Positions 33,218-42,292 of a DNA stretch of 64,000 nt are shown in pieces (the stretch's first letter is position 1; each line of letters begins with the position of its first letter). Made by a program: the position numbers and the translations under genes. The DNA is from CAZBSE01 sp964610385 (GTDB lineage Bacteria; Actinomycetota; Humimicrobiia; Humimicrobiales; Humimicrobiaceae). Below the pieces are notes generated by a model. It did not search any database, was not told the origin of the DNA, and worked only from the letters and a program-made list of their open reading frames with translations. The DNA lies in the NCBI GenBank assembly GCA_964610385.1, contig CAZSXW010000008.1, forward strand, positions 1 to 64,000. Reading direction: 5' to 3'.

Positions 33218-34691
33218 CAAAAAAGACGCAGCCAGCCCCAGGAAAATCGCTTTTCTTATTTTAAACCGGTATTTCAAGACCAAAAAATCCTTAAAAGTCA
33301 TAATAAACCGCTGTCTGGAAGAATACAGTATGTCAGGGCTTGACAGGCGTTTTATTTTTAACCTGGTCAAGGGGACGGTAAGGTATTTCTTAAAAATAGA
33401 TTTTTTACTCTCTCTTTTTTCGGATAAAAAGATAAAAGACATTGATTTTAAAGTGCTTAATATTCTCCGCATGGGGGTATATCAGCTTATGTATATGGAT
33501 AGGGTGCCTTTGTATTCTGCAGTAGATGAATGTGTAAAACTGGCCATAAAGGAGGCCTCCAGGGCCTCTTCAAAATTTGTAAATGCAGTATTGAGAAGGA
33601 TAAGTGCGGTACCGGATCCGGAACTGCTGGTAGAAGAGAAATTGAACAGCTCAGCCCGGAGCGATGCAGAAAAAATAAGCCTGAATTATTCTTACCCCGC
33701 CTGGCTGGTAAGTTACTGGCTTGGCTGGTATGGAAGGGAAAAGACGGTCCCCATCTGCAGGTCCCTTAATGAAAACCCGCATTTTTATCTGAGGTTTGAT
33801 AAAAACAGGATGCCAAAGAAATTATTGGCTAAAAAAATCAAAACGGCACAGGCCGGACGGAACATTGGAGCAGGGAATATAATGGAAGGCGCTGCAGAAG
33901 TACCAAGTGTCCAGGATATCCCGGAGACAGATCTCTACAGGGAAGGTCTTATTACCGTCCAGGACCTTTCTTCACAGATTGCGGTCGGGTATTTTCTTGA
34001 CCCCCGTAAAAATGAAAAAGTAATGGACCTGTGCGCGGCACCGGGAGGTAAAACTGCCTATATCGCAGAACTGGTGGGAACAGGAGGGGAAGTCTTAGCA
34101 GTTGATATAAACAGCAAGAGGCTTGAGGTTTTAAAAGACAACCTCAACAGGTTGAGGCTAAAGAACGTAAAAATCTTACAAGCTGATGCGGAAAAACCGG
34201 ATTTTCTGCATGATAGCCGGTATATGGGAAGCGGGAAACAACCGGGGAGAAAGGCACTGCCTGAAGATTTTGAGGGATACTTTGACAGGATCTTTATAGA
34301 TGCTCCCTGCAGTGCTTTTGGGACTATTTCAAAGGATCCCGATGTAAAATACAATAAGACTATGGGCGATATAAAACGGCTTTCCAGAATTTCCTACAGG
34401 ATGATGGTAAACTGCGGCAGATATCTTAGAGATGGAGGCAGGATAGTTTTTTACACCTGTACGCTGTCTCCACTTGAAAATCAGAAGGTCATAGAAAAAT
34501 TCCTGGAGAATTTCAAAAATAGCTACGGTCATGAGATACCGGAGAGATTCGGCAGTCTGCTGTCGGTTCCGCGGATAAGAGAGGATAAGGCCGGTTTGAA
34601 GAGAAAAAGCTTTTTTGAAATAATGCCTTATTATTTTAAAAGCGAGGGCGGCTTTGTATCCAGCATAATCAAAAAAAAATCTTACCTATGA
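33201..34691 (+). CDS. rsmB: 16S rRNA (cytosine-C5)-methyltransferase RsmB
   Basis: Methylates C967 of 16S rRNA. 496 residues, about 50 longer than many. The N-terminal NusB-like RNA-binding domain covers 1-150 (RKIAFLILNRYFKTKKSLKVIINRCL). The SAM site is VMDLCAAPGGKTAYIAEL; the two Cys motifs are DAPCSAFGTISKDPD and YTCTLSPLENQKVIEKF. An extra basic insertion (MGSGKQPGRKALPEDFEG) separates SAM and catalytic motifs. GTG start overlaps fmt by 17 nt. Confidence 0.93.
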   Translation: MKILSDKKDAASPRKIAFLILNRYFKTKKSLKVIINRCLEEYSMSGLDRRFIFNLVKGTVRYFLKIDFLLSLFSDKKIKDIDFKVLNILRMGVYQLMYMDRVPLYSAVDECVKLAIKEASRASSKFVNAVLRRISAVPDPELLVEEKLNSSARSDAEKISLNYSYPAWLVSYWLGWYGREKTVPICRSLNENPHFYLRFDKNRMPKKLLAKKIKTAQAGRNIGAGNIMEGAAEVPSVQDIPETDLYREGLITVQDLSSQIAVGYFLDPRKNEKVMDLCAAPGGKTAYIAELVGTGGEVLAVDINSKRLEVLKDNLNRLRLKNVKILQADAEKPDFLHDSRYMGSGKQPGRKALPEDFEGYFDRIFIDAPCSAFGTISKDPDVKYNKTMGDIKRLSRISYRMMVNCGRYLRDGGRIVFYTCTLSPLENQKVIEKFLENFKNSYGHEIPERFGSLLSVPRIREDKAGLKRKSFFEIMPYYFKSEGGFVSSIIKKKSYL

Positions 34692-34778
34692 TCTTGCTCC
34701 GGTTACGTCTTTTAGACTTTATTCGCAATATTTAGTAATATTTATTTTATATAATTATTGGAGGAGTAGAAAAAGGAA

Positions 34779-35558
34779 ATGAGTATTGACTTGCTGATGG
34801 AACATCTGCAGGATCCCAGGAATGTATTATTGATCGCGGTAGCATTTCAATATTTGTTCTTCGCTGTTTTTCTATTCAGCCAGAGAAAAGCCAGATTTAT
34901 TAGTAATAACCTGTTTGCGGCTTTCATGCTGTTTAACGGATGGGTTCTTGTAGGATTGTTTTTGATCAATTTCGAGAGTGTTCTGACGCGATTTACCTAT
35001 CCTATTTTAATATCTGAAAACTCGATTTATTTTTTAATCCCCCCTATGTTTTTCTTATATGTTGTATCTCTTACCCGTAAGGATTTTGAATTTAAAGCAA
35101 TCCACCTTGTCCATATCATCCCATTCGTGATAGATTTTATACATCTTACTGTAAGATATTTCACCAACAGTTCTTTTTTCATAAGTAATATTATTTCCTA
35201 TCAGTACTTTTTTAGTGCAGGTGAGCAGCTGATCCGTAACATAATCCTGAATGTGCAATTCTTTGGTTATCTGATAGCTTCGTTATATGTCATAGAGATG
35301 TACAGACTACGGGTAGGCAAAATATTTTCTTCTATAAAAAAGATAGGACTGTCGTGGCTCAAAGTTGTCATCATATGTATGATGGTAATAAGGGTGTTAA
35401 ATATTATAAACAGTTATATTTTGGGGCAGACCGGATTTCCCGGCTCGTTTTTGGCCTTTTCTCTACTGATAGGCCAGTATATCCTGGCAATTATCGTAAT
35501 ATATAAAGGTCCGCGGCAGCCTGCCGTTTTTCCGGAAGCTCATGAAAACTTGAAATAA
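34779..35558 (+). CDS. Seven-helix membrane protein, sensor-like, no output domain
   Basis: A 259-residue protein with about seven hydrophobic helices: around 15-33, 42-62, 72-98, 108-125, 150-168, 190-210 and 222-244. The layout and phrases such as NNLFAAFMLFNGWVLVGLFL, IPPMFFLYVVSLTRKDFEFKAIHLVHIIPFVI and RVGKIFSSIKKIGLSWLKVVI resemble the membrane part of Bacteroidota-style 7TM sensors normally fused to an AraC-type DNA-binding domain. Here the protein ends after the last helix, so the output domain is missing. It has a good SD (GGAGGAG) and stands before another unknown gene. Function unknown. Confidence 0.6.
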   Translation: MSIDLLMEHLQDPRNVLLIAVAFQYLFFAVFLFSQRKARFISNNLFAAFMLFNGWVLVGLFLINFESVLTRFTYPILISENSIYFLIPPMFFLYVVSLTRKDFEFKAIHLVHIIPFVIDFIHLTVRYFTNSSFFISNIISYQYFFSAGEQLIRNIILNVQFFGYLIASLYVIEMYRLRVGKIFSSIKKIGLSWLKVVIICMMVIRVLNIINSYILGQTGFPGSFLAFSLLIGQYILAIIVIYKGPRQPAVFPEAHENLK

Positions 35559-35588
35559 AATATAAGTAATTAAATACGGAGGTAGAAA

Positions 35589-36023
35589 ATGGGATTTTTT
35601 AGGAGAAGGAGTGAGAAGGGACAGAAAAAAGTATTATCTCCTGATGAAAAGAAAGAACTTTCACTAAATTTATCGGACCTTCAATTTATAAGCATTCTAA
35701 AGCTCTCAGAAGAAGTAAAGAAGAGAGTAAGCGATGCAAGAGAAATGCTAAAGAAAAAGGCACTTGAAATATGTGGGACTGCACCCGGAACTGACGAATT
35801 CAAGGACATAGTAAGGATGCAGACACTTGTAAGCTCAGACCCAAAGACTGCGGAACTTATAAGCCAGGCGAAAAGAACCTACAGGTGTGTTTACGGGCTC
35901 AATGTCGTTATGAGCTTTACCGGAAAAGAGATAGAGGAGATGATCGAATCTTCAAAATCGATTCACGGTTCATGGGGAGATGATACGAGAAGTAAACTGT
36001 CAAAAGCAATAAGTGAAAAGTAG
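35589..36023 (+). CDS. Hypothetical soluble helical protein
   Basis: A 144-residue, charged, all-helical protein that I do not recognise. It begins with a basic MGFFRRRSEKGQKK tail and contains LSLNLSDLQFISILKLSEEVKKRVSDAREMLKKKALEICG and a C-terminal GKEIEEMIESSKSIHGSWGDDTRSKL. An SD (GGAGG) lies 7 nt upstream. It is downstream of the 7TM gene and tail-to-tail with rpmB (stops 12 nt apart). A basic N-terminal tail hints at membrane or nucleic-acid contact, nothing more. Confidence 0.5.
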   Translation: MGFFRRRSEKGQKKVLSPDEKKELSLNLSDLQFISILKLSEEVKKRVSDAREMLKKKALEICGTAPGTDEFKDIVRMQTLVSSDPKTAELISQAKRTYRCVYGLNVVMSFTGKEIEEMIESSKSIHGSWGDDTRSKLSKAISEK

Positions 36024-36034
36024 AGTGAATGGTT

Positions 36035-36226
36035 TTAAATTACTTTTTTGACCTTACCGGATTTAAGACATCTGGTACATATATTCATAACCCTGACTTT
36101 GCCCCTGTATTCGACCTTTGCCTTATGAATATTCGATTTGAAAGTCCTTTTGGTTTTTTTATGTGAATGGCTTACATTGTTTCCAGAAACTGTTTTTTTG
36201 CCGCAGATCTCACAAACACCTGACAT
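36035..36226 (-). CDS. rpmB: Ribosomal protein L28
   Basis: 63 residues: MSGVCEICGKKTVSGNNVSH then KRTFKSNIHKAKV and a C-terminal NICTRCLKSGKV. Both CxxC pairs are present, so this is the zinc-binding form. The ATG at 36226 has GGGAGAG upstream; a longer frame reaching 36325 lacks support. Divergent from fakA as in many genomes. Confidence 0.92.
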   Translation of the reverse strand: MSGVCEICGKKTVSGNNVSHSHKKTKRTFKSNIHKAKVEYRGKVRVMNICTRCLKSGKVKKVI

Positions 36227-36493
36227 TTTCTCTCCCGTATTCTCTCTTATGTTATAAAAATTGTATTGATCGTTCTCACTATATTCGACATAAGTCATAA
36301 ATAAGTCAGCAAGGAATATTAGCATTTTATTATTTAATTTTCAAGTTAAGTAAATAGGTGAATAAAAATGGCAAGAAACAATTTTTATTAAAAATAGTCT
36401 TAATTTGTGTAAAAATATATTAAAATATCCATATCATCCAGGTTTAAATAGAACTGTAATATTAAGTATTTTTAATTTTAACCGGAAGTAGAT

Positions 36494-38224
36494 ATGGCAA
36501 AGATAAATAATGAAAACCTAAAAAAAGTTGTTGATATAATACTAGAGAATTTTAAAAAAAACGAGGACAAGATCAATGACCTGAATGTGTTCCCTGTTCC
36601 GGATGGAGATACCGGGACCAATATGATGCTGACCCTTAAATCAGTCAGGGAAGAGCTTTTAAAACTTAAAGATTTTTCAGTAAAAAGTGTGTTGGATACG
36701 GCTTCTTTCGGTGCACTTATGGGTGCCAGGGGCAATTCAGGTGTGATATTGTCTCAGATACTTAAAGGTTTTTTCGATATAATAATCAAGAGCGATAATT
36801 TAAATCTGGATGTATTAAGAGAAGCATTGAAATCTTCGAAAGACCTGGCCTATAGTTCCGTTCAGGATCCGACTGAGGGAACCATGCTCACAACTATCAA
36901 GGATATTTACAGGTTTGTGGAGGAACTGACAGACAACACGGAAAAAATAAAGTTGATAGAGCTTTTAGATAAGGTCATTTCCGAGGCTGAAAAATCTGTG
37001 GAGAGAAGCACCTTTCTTCTGCCGGTATTAAAAAAGGCCGATGTAGTGGATGCAGGAGCGCAGGGTATTTTGGACATATTAAAAGGAACCAGAATAGCCT
37101 TGGATAAAATCAATAGTGCCGACGGTGAATTGAAGAGGATAGCCGGTAGTGCCAAAAAAAACAGATCTTTAGAATCAAATGGTAAAGTCAGTATGGTAAG
37201 CGGTAATCCGGGAAGTAAGCCCAAAAGCGGTGCCGAAAAAACTGCCAAAGACAGATTGAAGGAAGTAAAGGCCGCTTACGATATTAAGTATACTTACTGT
37301 ACCGAATTTCTGCTGAAGGGCAGTAAGATAGATGTAGAAAGACTGAAGGAGAAAATAGAGACTTTTGGCGATAGTGCAATGGTGGTTGGAAATGAAAGTC
37401 TGGTAAAAATACATGTTCATACCAATACCCCCCATAGAGTTTTAAAAAGGGCAATAAGGGAAGGATCCCTTCATGAGATCCAAATACATAATATGAAAGA
37501 TCAGAGAGAAGAAGAAGTAGAGGAAATGGAAGGTGCCGGACAAAAAGCAGCGGAGGAAGTTAAAAAGAAAGCGGCATTAATAGCGGTTGCCAGTGGAGAA
37601 GAGCTTAAGGAGATCCTTAAAAGTATAGGGACAGATGTCATTGTCAGCGGCGGGCAGAGTATGAACCCGTCAGCATATGATATTGTAAAAGCCATAAACA
37701 GCACGGATGCAGCAGAAATTATCATATTCCCAAATAATAAAAATATTATACTTACCGCCAATCAGGCCAAGAAGATTGTAAGGGATAAGGAAATTCATGT
37801 GGTCCCGACTAAATCGATTCCAGCGGGGATATCTGCCATACTGAGTTATAATCCTGATACAGAGATAGAAGAAAACCTGAGCAATATGGAAGGAGCAGCC
37901 AGTAAAACCAAAAGCGGGGAGATAACAGCAGCAGTAAGGGATGCCAATCTAAAAGTGGGTGAAATAAAGAAAGGTGAATATATCGGGTTGTCCAACGGTA
38001 AATTAAAGGTGGTATCTGAGGATATCGTGGATGCCACTGTTGACCTTATAAGAGATGTTGCCGAAGGATCCGAGGAAGTCGTCACATTTTATACGGGATT
38101 GGATGCTTTACCTGAGGACATGGAAAACATCAAGAAAAGGCTTAAGAAATATTATCCCAAAATGGATGTAGAGATGCATAAAGGGGGACAACCTTTATAC
38201 CCCTATATATTTTCGATAGAATAA
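36494..38224 (+). CDS. fakA: DhaL/DegV-type fatty acid kinase-like protein (FakA/YloV)
   Basis: A 576-residue protein of the YloV/FakA family, which phosphorylates fatty acids bound by FakB. The N-terminal DhaL nucleotide-binding domain contains NVFPVPDGDTGTNMMLTL and GARGNSGVILSQILKGF. DAGAQGILDIL ends that domain. The middle and C-terminal parts (YDIKYTYCTEFLLKG, KIHVHTNTPHRVL, VSGGQSMNPSAYDIVKAI, FPNNKNIILTANQA) match the family to the end. No fakB is in the window. Usually followed by recG; here rsmD follows directly. Confidence 0.9.
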   Translation: MAKINNENLKKVVDIILENFKKNEDKINDLNVFPVPDGDTGTNMMLTLKSVREELLKLKDFSVKSVLDTASFGALMGARGNSGVILSQILKGFFDIIIKSDNLNLDVLREALKSSKDLAYSSVQDPTEGTMLTTIKDIYRFVEELTDNTEKIKLIELLDKVISEAEKSVERSTFLLPVLKKADVVDAGAQGILDILKGTRIALDKINSADGELKRIAGSAKKNRSLESNGKVSMVSGNPGSKPKSGAEKTAKDRLKEVKAAYDIKYTYCTEFLLKGSKIDVERLKEKIETFGDSAMVVGNESLVKIHVHTNTPHRVLKRAIREGSLHEIQIHNMKDQREEEVEEMEGAGQKAAEEVKKKAALIAVASGEELKEILKSIGTDVIVSGGQSMNPSAYDIVKAINSTDAAEIIIFPNNKNIILTANQAKKIVRDKEIHVVPTKSIPAGISAILSYNPDTEIEENLSNMEGAASKTKSGEITAAVRDANLKVGEIKKGEYIGLSNGKLKVVSEDIVDATVDLIRDVAEGSEEVVTFYTGLDALPEDMENIKKRLKKYYPKMDVEMHKGGQPLYPYIFSIE

Positions 38225-38245
38225 AACGTAAAACGGTGGTAAGCT

Positions 38246-38800
38246 ATTAGAATTATTTCCGGCAAATTCAAGGGTAGAAAATTAAAGCCTCCTTCGGATT
38301 TAAAAATAAGACCTACTCTGGATAATGTGAAAGAGAGCATTTTTAATGTTATCGGCGATAGGATAGAAGATTCAAGTGTACTGGATCTTTTTTCGGGAAC
38401 GGGATCGCTGGGAATTGAATCTTTAAGCAGGGGCTGTAGAGTAGCATATTTTGTGGACAGAAGCCGCGAGTCAATAAATCTCATTAAGTATAATACCAGA
38501 TTTATTAAAGATGCTGGCATGAAGTACAGAATAATAAGGAGCGATGTTTTAAAATATATAAAATCGTATAGGGGCCTGAAGTGGGATATTATTTTTCTGG
38601 ACCCACCATACAAAATTGAAAGTGGTATAATGAAGGAAATATTTGATATCCTGACGTATAAGAGAATTACCTGGCCTGATTCTCTTATTATATATGAGTA
38701 CTTTTTTAAAAAAGATACCGGTGCAGAGATAGAAAATTTGAAGAAGATAAAAGAGTCGAATTTCGGAGATAAAAAAGTAATCTATCTCTCGCCGTGTTAA
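38246..38800 (+). CDS. rsmD: 16S rRNA (guanine966-N2)-methyltransferase RsmD, ATT start
   Basis: Methylates G966 of 16S rRNA. The conserved N-terminus IRIISGKFKGRKLKPPSDLK and RPTLDNVKESIFNVI is encoded from 38246, but the only initiation-like codon at its head is ATT (38246-38248). An in-frame TAA lies two codons upstream, and GGTGGT at 38235-38240 gives a plausible ribosome site. Conventional starts (GTG at 38327) would delete about 27 conserved residues. SAM site VLDLFSGTGSLGIESLSRG and catalytic FLDPPYK are present. 184 residues, normal length. Stable identity; the start codon is unusual. Confidence 0.9.
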   Translation: MRIISGKFKGRKLKPPSDLKIRPTLDNVKESIFNVIGDRIEDSSVLDLFSGTGSLGIESLSRGCRVAYFVDRSRESINLIKYNTRFIKDAGMKYRIIRSDVLKYIKSYRGLKWDIIFLDPPYKIESGIMKEIFDILTYKRITWPDSLIIYEYFFKKDTGAEIENLKKIKESNFGDKKVIYLSPC

Positions 38801-38824
38801 ATTATAAAAGATAGGGTTTATATT

Positions 38825-39313
38825 ATGGAGAAAATAGCAATATGTCCGGGGACCTACGACCCTCTGACAGAAGGACATAAGGATATTATTAAGAGATGTT
38901 CGAAGATTTTTTCCAAAGTGATAGTTGCTGTATCAAAGAACAACAGGAAGAAACCTTTTTACTCTATAGATAAGAGGGTTGATTTTGTAAAGAGGTCCCT
39001 CCGAGACCTTGATAATATAGAAGTAGTAACTTTTGAAGGGCTTCTGGTGGATCTTGCCAAGAAGAAAAATGCATCTGTGATAGTAAAGGGTCTGAGGGCT
39101 ATATCGGATTTTGAATACGAGTTTCAAATGGCGCAGATAAACAAGAAACTAAATCCGGAAGTGGAGACCATGTTTATGGTGACCAACCCTAAGTTTGCCT
39201 ACCTCAGTTCCAGTGCAGTAAAAGAGGTGGCAGGTTTTAGGGGTTGCATAAAAGGGCTGGTCCCGAATGAGATAGAAAAGGATATCTCGGAAAGTTATAA
39301 GAAAAATGATTAA
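38825..39313 (+). CDS. coaD: Phosphopantetheine adenylyltransferase
   Basis: Fourth step of coenzyme A synthesis, joining ATP to phosphopantetheine. 162 residues. PGTYDPLTEGHKDII carries the TxGH nucleotidyl motif, IVKGLRAISDFEYEFQMA is the pantetheine side, and YLSSSAVKEVAGF the ISSSxVRE-type motif. Follows rsmD by 24 nt, the usual pair. Confidence 0.95.
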   Translation: MEKIAICPGTYDPLTEGHKDIIKRCSKIFSKVIVAVSKNNRKKPFYSIDKRVDFVKRSLRDLDNIEVVTFEGLLVDLAKKKNASVIVKGLRAISDFEYEFQMAQINKKLNPEVETMFMVTNPKFAYLSSSAVKEVAGFRGCIKGLVPNEIEKDISESYKKND

Positions 39314-39338
39314 TTAAAAAAAGGACATGGAGCACGGT

Positions 39339-39800
39339 ATGAATGTAATTGACATTGTAGACAGAATAGAAGAATTTCTGGAAAAGTGTAAAAGAATCCC
39401 GTTTTCATCTAATATAATTGTCAATGAAAACGAGATATTCGATCTGCTGGACGAACTAAGAAGTGTGATGCCTGAAGAATTCAAGCAGTCCAGATGGATT
39501 GTAAAGGAAAGAGAGAACATGATCGAGGAAGCAAAAAGATATTCTGAAAGGATAGTATCGGAATCAAGAGAAAAAGCTAAGATACTGGTAAGCGAGACCG
39601 AGGTATTAAAAAATGCCAACAGGGAGTCGGAAGAAATAATGTCTGCAGCAGAAGCAAAAGCAAGGACAATCAGACTGGAAGCTGAGGATTATGCGGACGA
39701 GAAACTTGCCAACCTGGAGGCAGTGCTGCATAAACTGATAACGGCGATTGAAAGGGGAAGGGAACAGTTTAGAAAAAGTGTAGATTCTGGAGAGAAATAA
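39339..39800 (+). CDS. Coiled-coil protein (DivIVA-like / ATP synthase b-like)
   Basis: A 153-residue helical protein. After a short globular start (MNVIDIVDRIEEFLEKCKRI) it is a long Glu/Ala/Lys/Arg-rich coiled coil (about 50-150: ERENMIEEAKRYSERIVSESREKA ... SAAEAKARTIRLEAED). Actinobacteria and Chloroflexi often carry such a protein between coaD and rpmF, where other bacteria have the DUF177 protein. It may act as a membrane-associated scaffold in growth or division. The ATG at 39339 is preferred for its GGAG 6 nt upstream; an ATG at 39327 is also in frame. Confidence 0.65.
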   Translation: MNVIDIVDRIEEFLEKCKRIPFSSNIIVNENEIFDLLDELRSVMPEEFKQSRWIVKERENMIEEAKRYSERIVSESREKAKILVSETEVLKNANRESEEIMSAAEAKARTIRLEAEDYADEKLANLEAVLHKLITAIERGREQFRKSVDSGEK

Positions 39801-39806
39801 TATTTA

Positions 39807-39834
39807 TTGAATAATTACTATATTATGTTATATT
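39807..39834 (+). promoter_or_regulatory. Candidate promoter before rpmF
   Basis: TTGAAT at 39807-39812 and TATATT at 39829-39834 with a 16-nt spacer, upstream of the rpmF Shine-Dalgarno (GGAGG). It would drive rpmF and the following acyl-CoA and lipid genes. Confidence 0.4.
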
Positions 39835-39892
39835 AAGATGTTTATTTTTTTATAAAAAGTCAATAAGGATATAAAAAGTAGGAGGAAAAGCA

Positions 39893-40159
39893 TTGGCGGT
39901 CCCCAAGAGAAAAACATCGAAATCTAAAAGAGACAAGCGCAGGACCCATCATAAATTAAAATTACTCTCAATAGTGGAGTGTCCAAGATGTCACAGTAAA
40001 AAGATCTCACACAGAGTTTGTGAGAACTGTGGATATTATGCTGAACATGAGATTATAATATTCGAAGAAAAAGGCAAAGAAAAAGGCAGAGAAAAAAGCA
40101 GAGAAAAGGGTAAAGTAAAAGGCAAGAAAGAAACCACGGAAGCAAGCAAGAAAAAATGA
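39893..40159 (+). CDS. rpmF: Ribosomal protein L32 with charged C-terminal tail
   Basis: The L32 body is clear: MAVPKRKTSKSKRDKRRTHH, then CPRCHSKKISHRVCENCGYY with four zinc-binding cysteines. After residue 57 a Lys/Glu/Arg-rich tail of about 30 residues (EKGKEKGREKSREKGK ...) extends it to 88 residues; normal L32 is about 57-60. The TTG start follows GTAGGAGG. The tail may be lineage-specific and resembles the longer tail on S2 in this window. Confidence 0.93.
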   Translation: MAVPKRKTSKSKRDKRRTHHKLKLLSIVECPRCHSKKISHRVCENCGYYAEHEIIIFEEKGKEKGREKSREKGKVKGKKETTEASKKK

Positions 40160-40188
40160 GTCATATAACTGAAATTGGAGGCTGTGAT

Positions 40189-42291
40189 TTGAGTTTGCGC
40201 CATCTTTTTTGTCCCAAGTCTGTAGCAGTAATAGGAGCGGCAAGAGAGGAAGAAAAAGTAGGCCACATTATCCTTAACAACATAATAAGTTCAGGATACA
40301 AGGGCAAAATTTTCCCCATAAATCCAAAAGCAAAGAAAGTATGCGGTGTAGATTGCTATTCATCGATTCTTGATGTCCCAGGTGATATTGATCTGGCTAT
40401 AATAGTGATACCTTCGGCACTTGTGATAGGAGTCCTTGAAGAGTGCTCAAAAAAGAATGTAAAGTGGTCTATTATTATTTCTTCAGGATTTAAGGAATCC
40501 GGAATAGACGGAGTGAGAAGAGAGAGGCAGCTGATCGAAAAGGCAAAAGCTTTTGGCATCAGGATACTTGGTCCAAACTGTCTCGGCATAATAGACACAA
40601 ACTGTCCTATAAATGCTTCTTTTTCATCCAGTATGCCCCCCAGGGGTAATATAGGTTTTATATCGCAATCAGGAGCACTTGGAGTCGCAGTACTGGATTG
40701 GGCGAAGACAAATAATATCGGATTTTCAAAATTTGTATCCCTGGGCAATAAAGCTGATATATCGGAGAACGATTTTATTGAAAAATGGCAGAATGAGAGT
40801 GACACCGGTATCATTACTGCCTATCTCGAGGGGATAAAATACGGGAGGGAGTTTATAGAGATATCTTCGAAAGTCACCAAAAAGAAACCCATAATTGTAA
40901 TAAAATCCGGTAATACAGATGCCGGAGCCAGAGCTGTGTCTTCTCATACCGGGACACTTGCCGGTTCAGCAAGAGCTTATGAAGCAGCCTTCAAACAAGC
41001 AGGGATAATAAGAGCATATACTATAAGAGATCTTTTTAACTATGCTTCTGCTTTTTCTTATCAGCCATTGCCTAAAGGTAAAAAAGTTGCCATAATAACA
41101 AATGCGGGCGGACCGGGTATTATGGCTACTGACGCGTGTGAGAAAAATAATATACCACTAGCCGGTTTTGAAAATAAGACTATAGAAGATTTGAAAAAAT
41201 TTTTACCAAAGGCAGCCAATCTATATAATCCTGTTGACATATTAGGTGATGCTCTGGCAGACAGGTATAAAAAAACACTGGAAGTCATAATGGCGGATAG
41301 TAATGTTGATGCCGTGGCGGTACTTCTTACGCCACAAGGCATGACTCAATCTTTAGAAACAGCCAGGGCGGTCGTACAGGTAATAAAAAACAGCGGAAAT
41401 TCTGTTCCGGTCCTGACAAGTTTTATGGGCGGCATCAGAGTAGAGAAAGCAGTAGAGTTTTTAGCCGGGAAAAATATACCTAATTTTAAAATTCCTGAAG
41501 AGGCAGTGAACACATTAAAAGTTATGATTGATTATACGGAGTGGAAGTCACAGGAGATCTTTAGTATTGAAAAATTTAGTGTTGATAGCCGAAGAGTCGG
41601 GGAGATATTTGAAAAGTGCCGCTGTGAAGGCAGGACTGAACTGGGAGAGATGGAATCACGGGAGATCCTGAAAATATATAACATTAGAATACCAAAAGCG
41701 GAGCTTGCGCGTGATATTGGAGAAGCCAGGCAAATAGCAAAAAAAATAGGGTATCCACTGGTGCTGAAGATAGCTTCTCCTAATATTCTGCATAAAACGG
41801 ATGTAGGTGGGGTCAGAGTAGGTATAGAGGATGAAAAGGATCTGGAAGAAAATTATGATCGGATTCTTTTTAATGTAAAAAAATATATGCCCGATGCCAA
41901 TATACGCGGTGTTTTAGTCCAGGAATTTATTGAGGATAAAAAAGAGACTATAATCGGAATGAGTGAGGATCCCCAGTTTGGACCACTGATAATGTTCGGG
42001 CTGGGTGGGATATACGTTGAAGCACTTAGGGATGTTTCTTTTAGAATCGCACCTGTAAGCAGAAAGGCTGCTTCTGAGATGGTGGATGAGATCAAGGCAG
42101 TAAAGCTACTTAAAGGTGTCAGGGGTGAGAATCCTTCAGATATTGACAGTATAATTGATATTATACTTAAGGTATCGCAGCTGGTAACAGATTTTCCTGA
42201 AATAATGGAAATGGATATAAACCCACTGTTTGTAAAAAGGCAGGGGGAAGGTTCTATAGCCGGGGATGCAAGAATAAGAATAGGAGGTTAA
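40189..42291 (+). CDS. acdA: Acetate/acyl-CoA ligase (ADP-forming), fused alpha-beta
   Basis: Interconverts acyl-CoA + ADP + phosphate with acid + ATP, conserving energy. About 700 residues in one chain: CoA-binding domain (LFCPKSVAVIGAAREE ... GPNCLGIIDTN), ligase domain with the phosphohistidine in SSHTGTLAGS, then an ATP-grasp half (IAKKIGYPLVLKIASPNILHKTDVGGVRVG ... IMFGLGGIYVE ... EMDINPLFV). The TTG at 40189 is preferred: GGAGG lies 7 nt upstream and the protein then starts at the conserved LFxPxSVAVIG block. An ATG at 40156 overlapping rpmF is possible. Substrate range unknown. Confidence 0.9.
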   Translation: MSLRHLFCPKSVAVIGAAREEEKVGHIILNNIISSGYKGKIFPINPKAKKVCGVDCYSSILDVPGDIDLAIIVIPSALVIGVLEECSKKNVKWSIIISSGFKESGIDGVRRERQLIEKAKAFGIRILGPNCLGIIDTNCPINASFSSSMPPRGNIGFISQSGALGVAVLDWAKTNNIGFSKFVSLGNKADISENDFIEKWQNESDTGIITAYLEGIKYGREFIEISSKVTKKKPIIVIKSGNTDAGARAVSSHTGTLAGSARAYEAAFKQAGIIRAYTIRDLFNYASAFSYQPLPKGKKVAIITNAGGPGIMATDACEKNNIPLAGFENKTIEDLKKFLPKAANLYNPVDILGDALADRYKKTLEVIMADSNVDAVAVLLTPQGMTQSLETARAVVQVIKNSGNSVPVLTSFMGGIRVEKAVEFLAGKNIPNFKIPEEAVNTLKVMIDYTEWKSQEIFSIEKFSVDSRRVGEIFEKCRCEGRTELGEMESREILKIYNIRIPKAELARDIGEARQIAKKIGYPLVLKIASPNILHKTDVGGVRVGIEDEKDLEENYDRILFNVKKYMPDANIRGVLVQEFIEDKKETIIGMSEDPQFGPLIMFGLGGIYVEALRDVSFRIAPVSRKAASEMVDEIKAVKLLKGVRGENPSDIDSIIDIILKVSQLVTDFPEIMEMDINPLFVKRQGEGSIAGDARIRIGG

Positions 42292-42292
42292 A

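Noticed and set aside
36035..36325. A 96-residue version of L28 with an N-terminal hydrophobic extension
   Set aside because: The conserved protein begins at MSGVCEICGKK (36226), which has its own ribosome site; the extra 33 codons are AT-rich leader without homology.
38224..38246. Loss of recG between fakA and rsmD as a notable deletion
   Set aside because: recG is often placed there in Firmicutes, but it may lie elsewhere in this genome, and nothing in the sequence shows a deletion scar.
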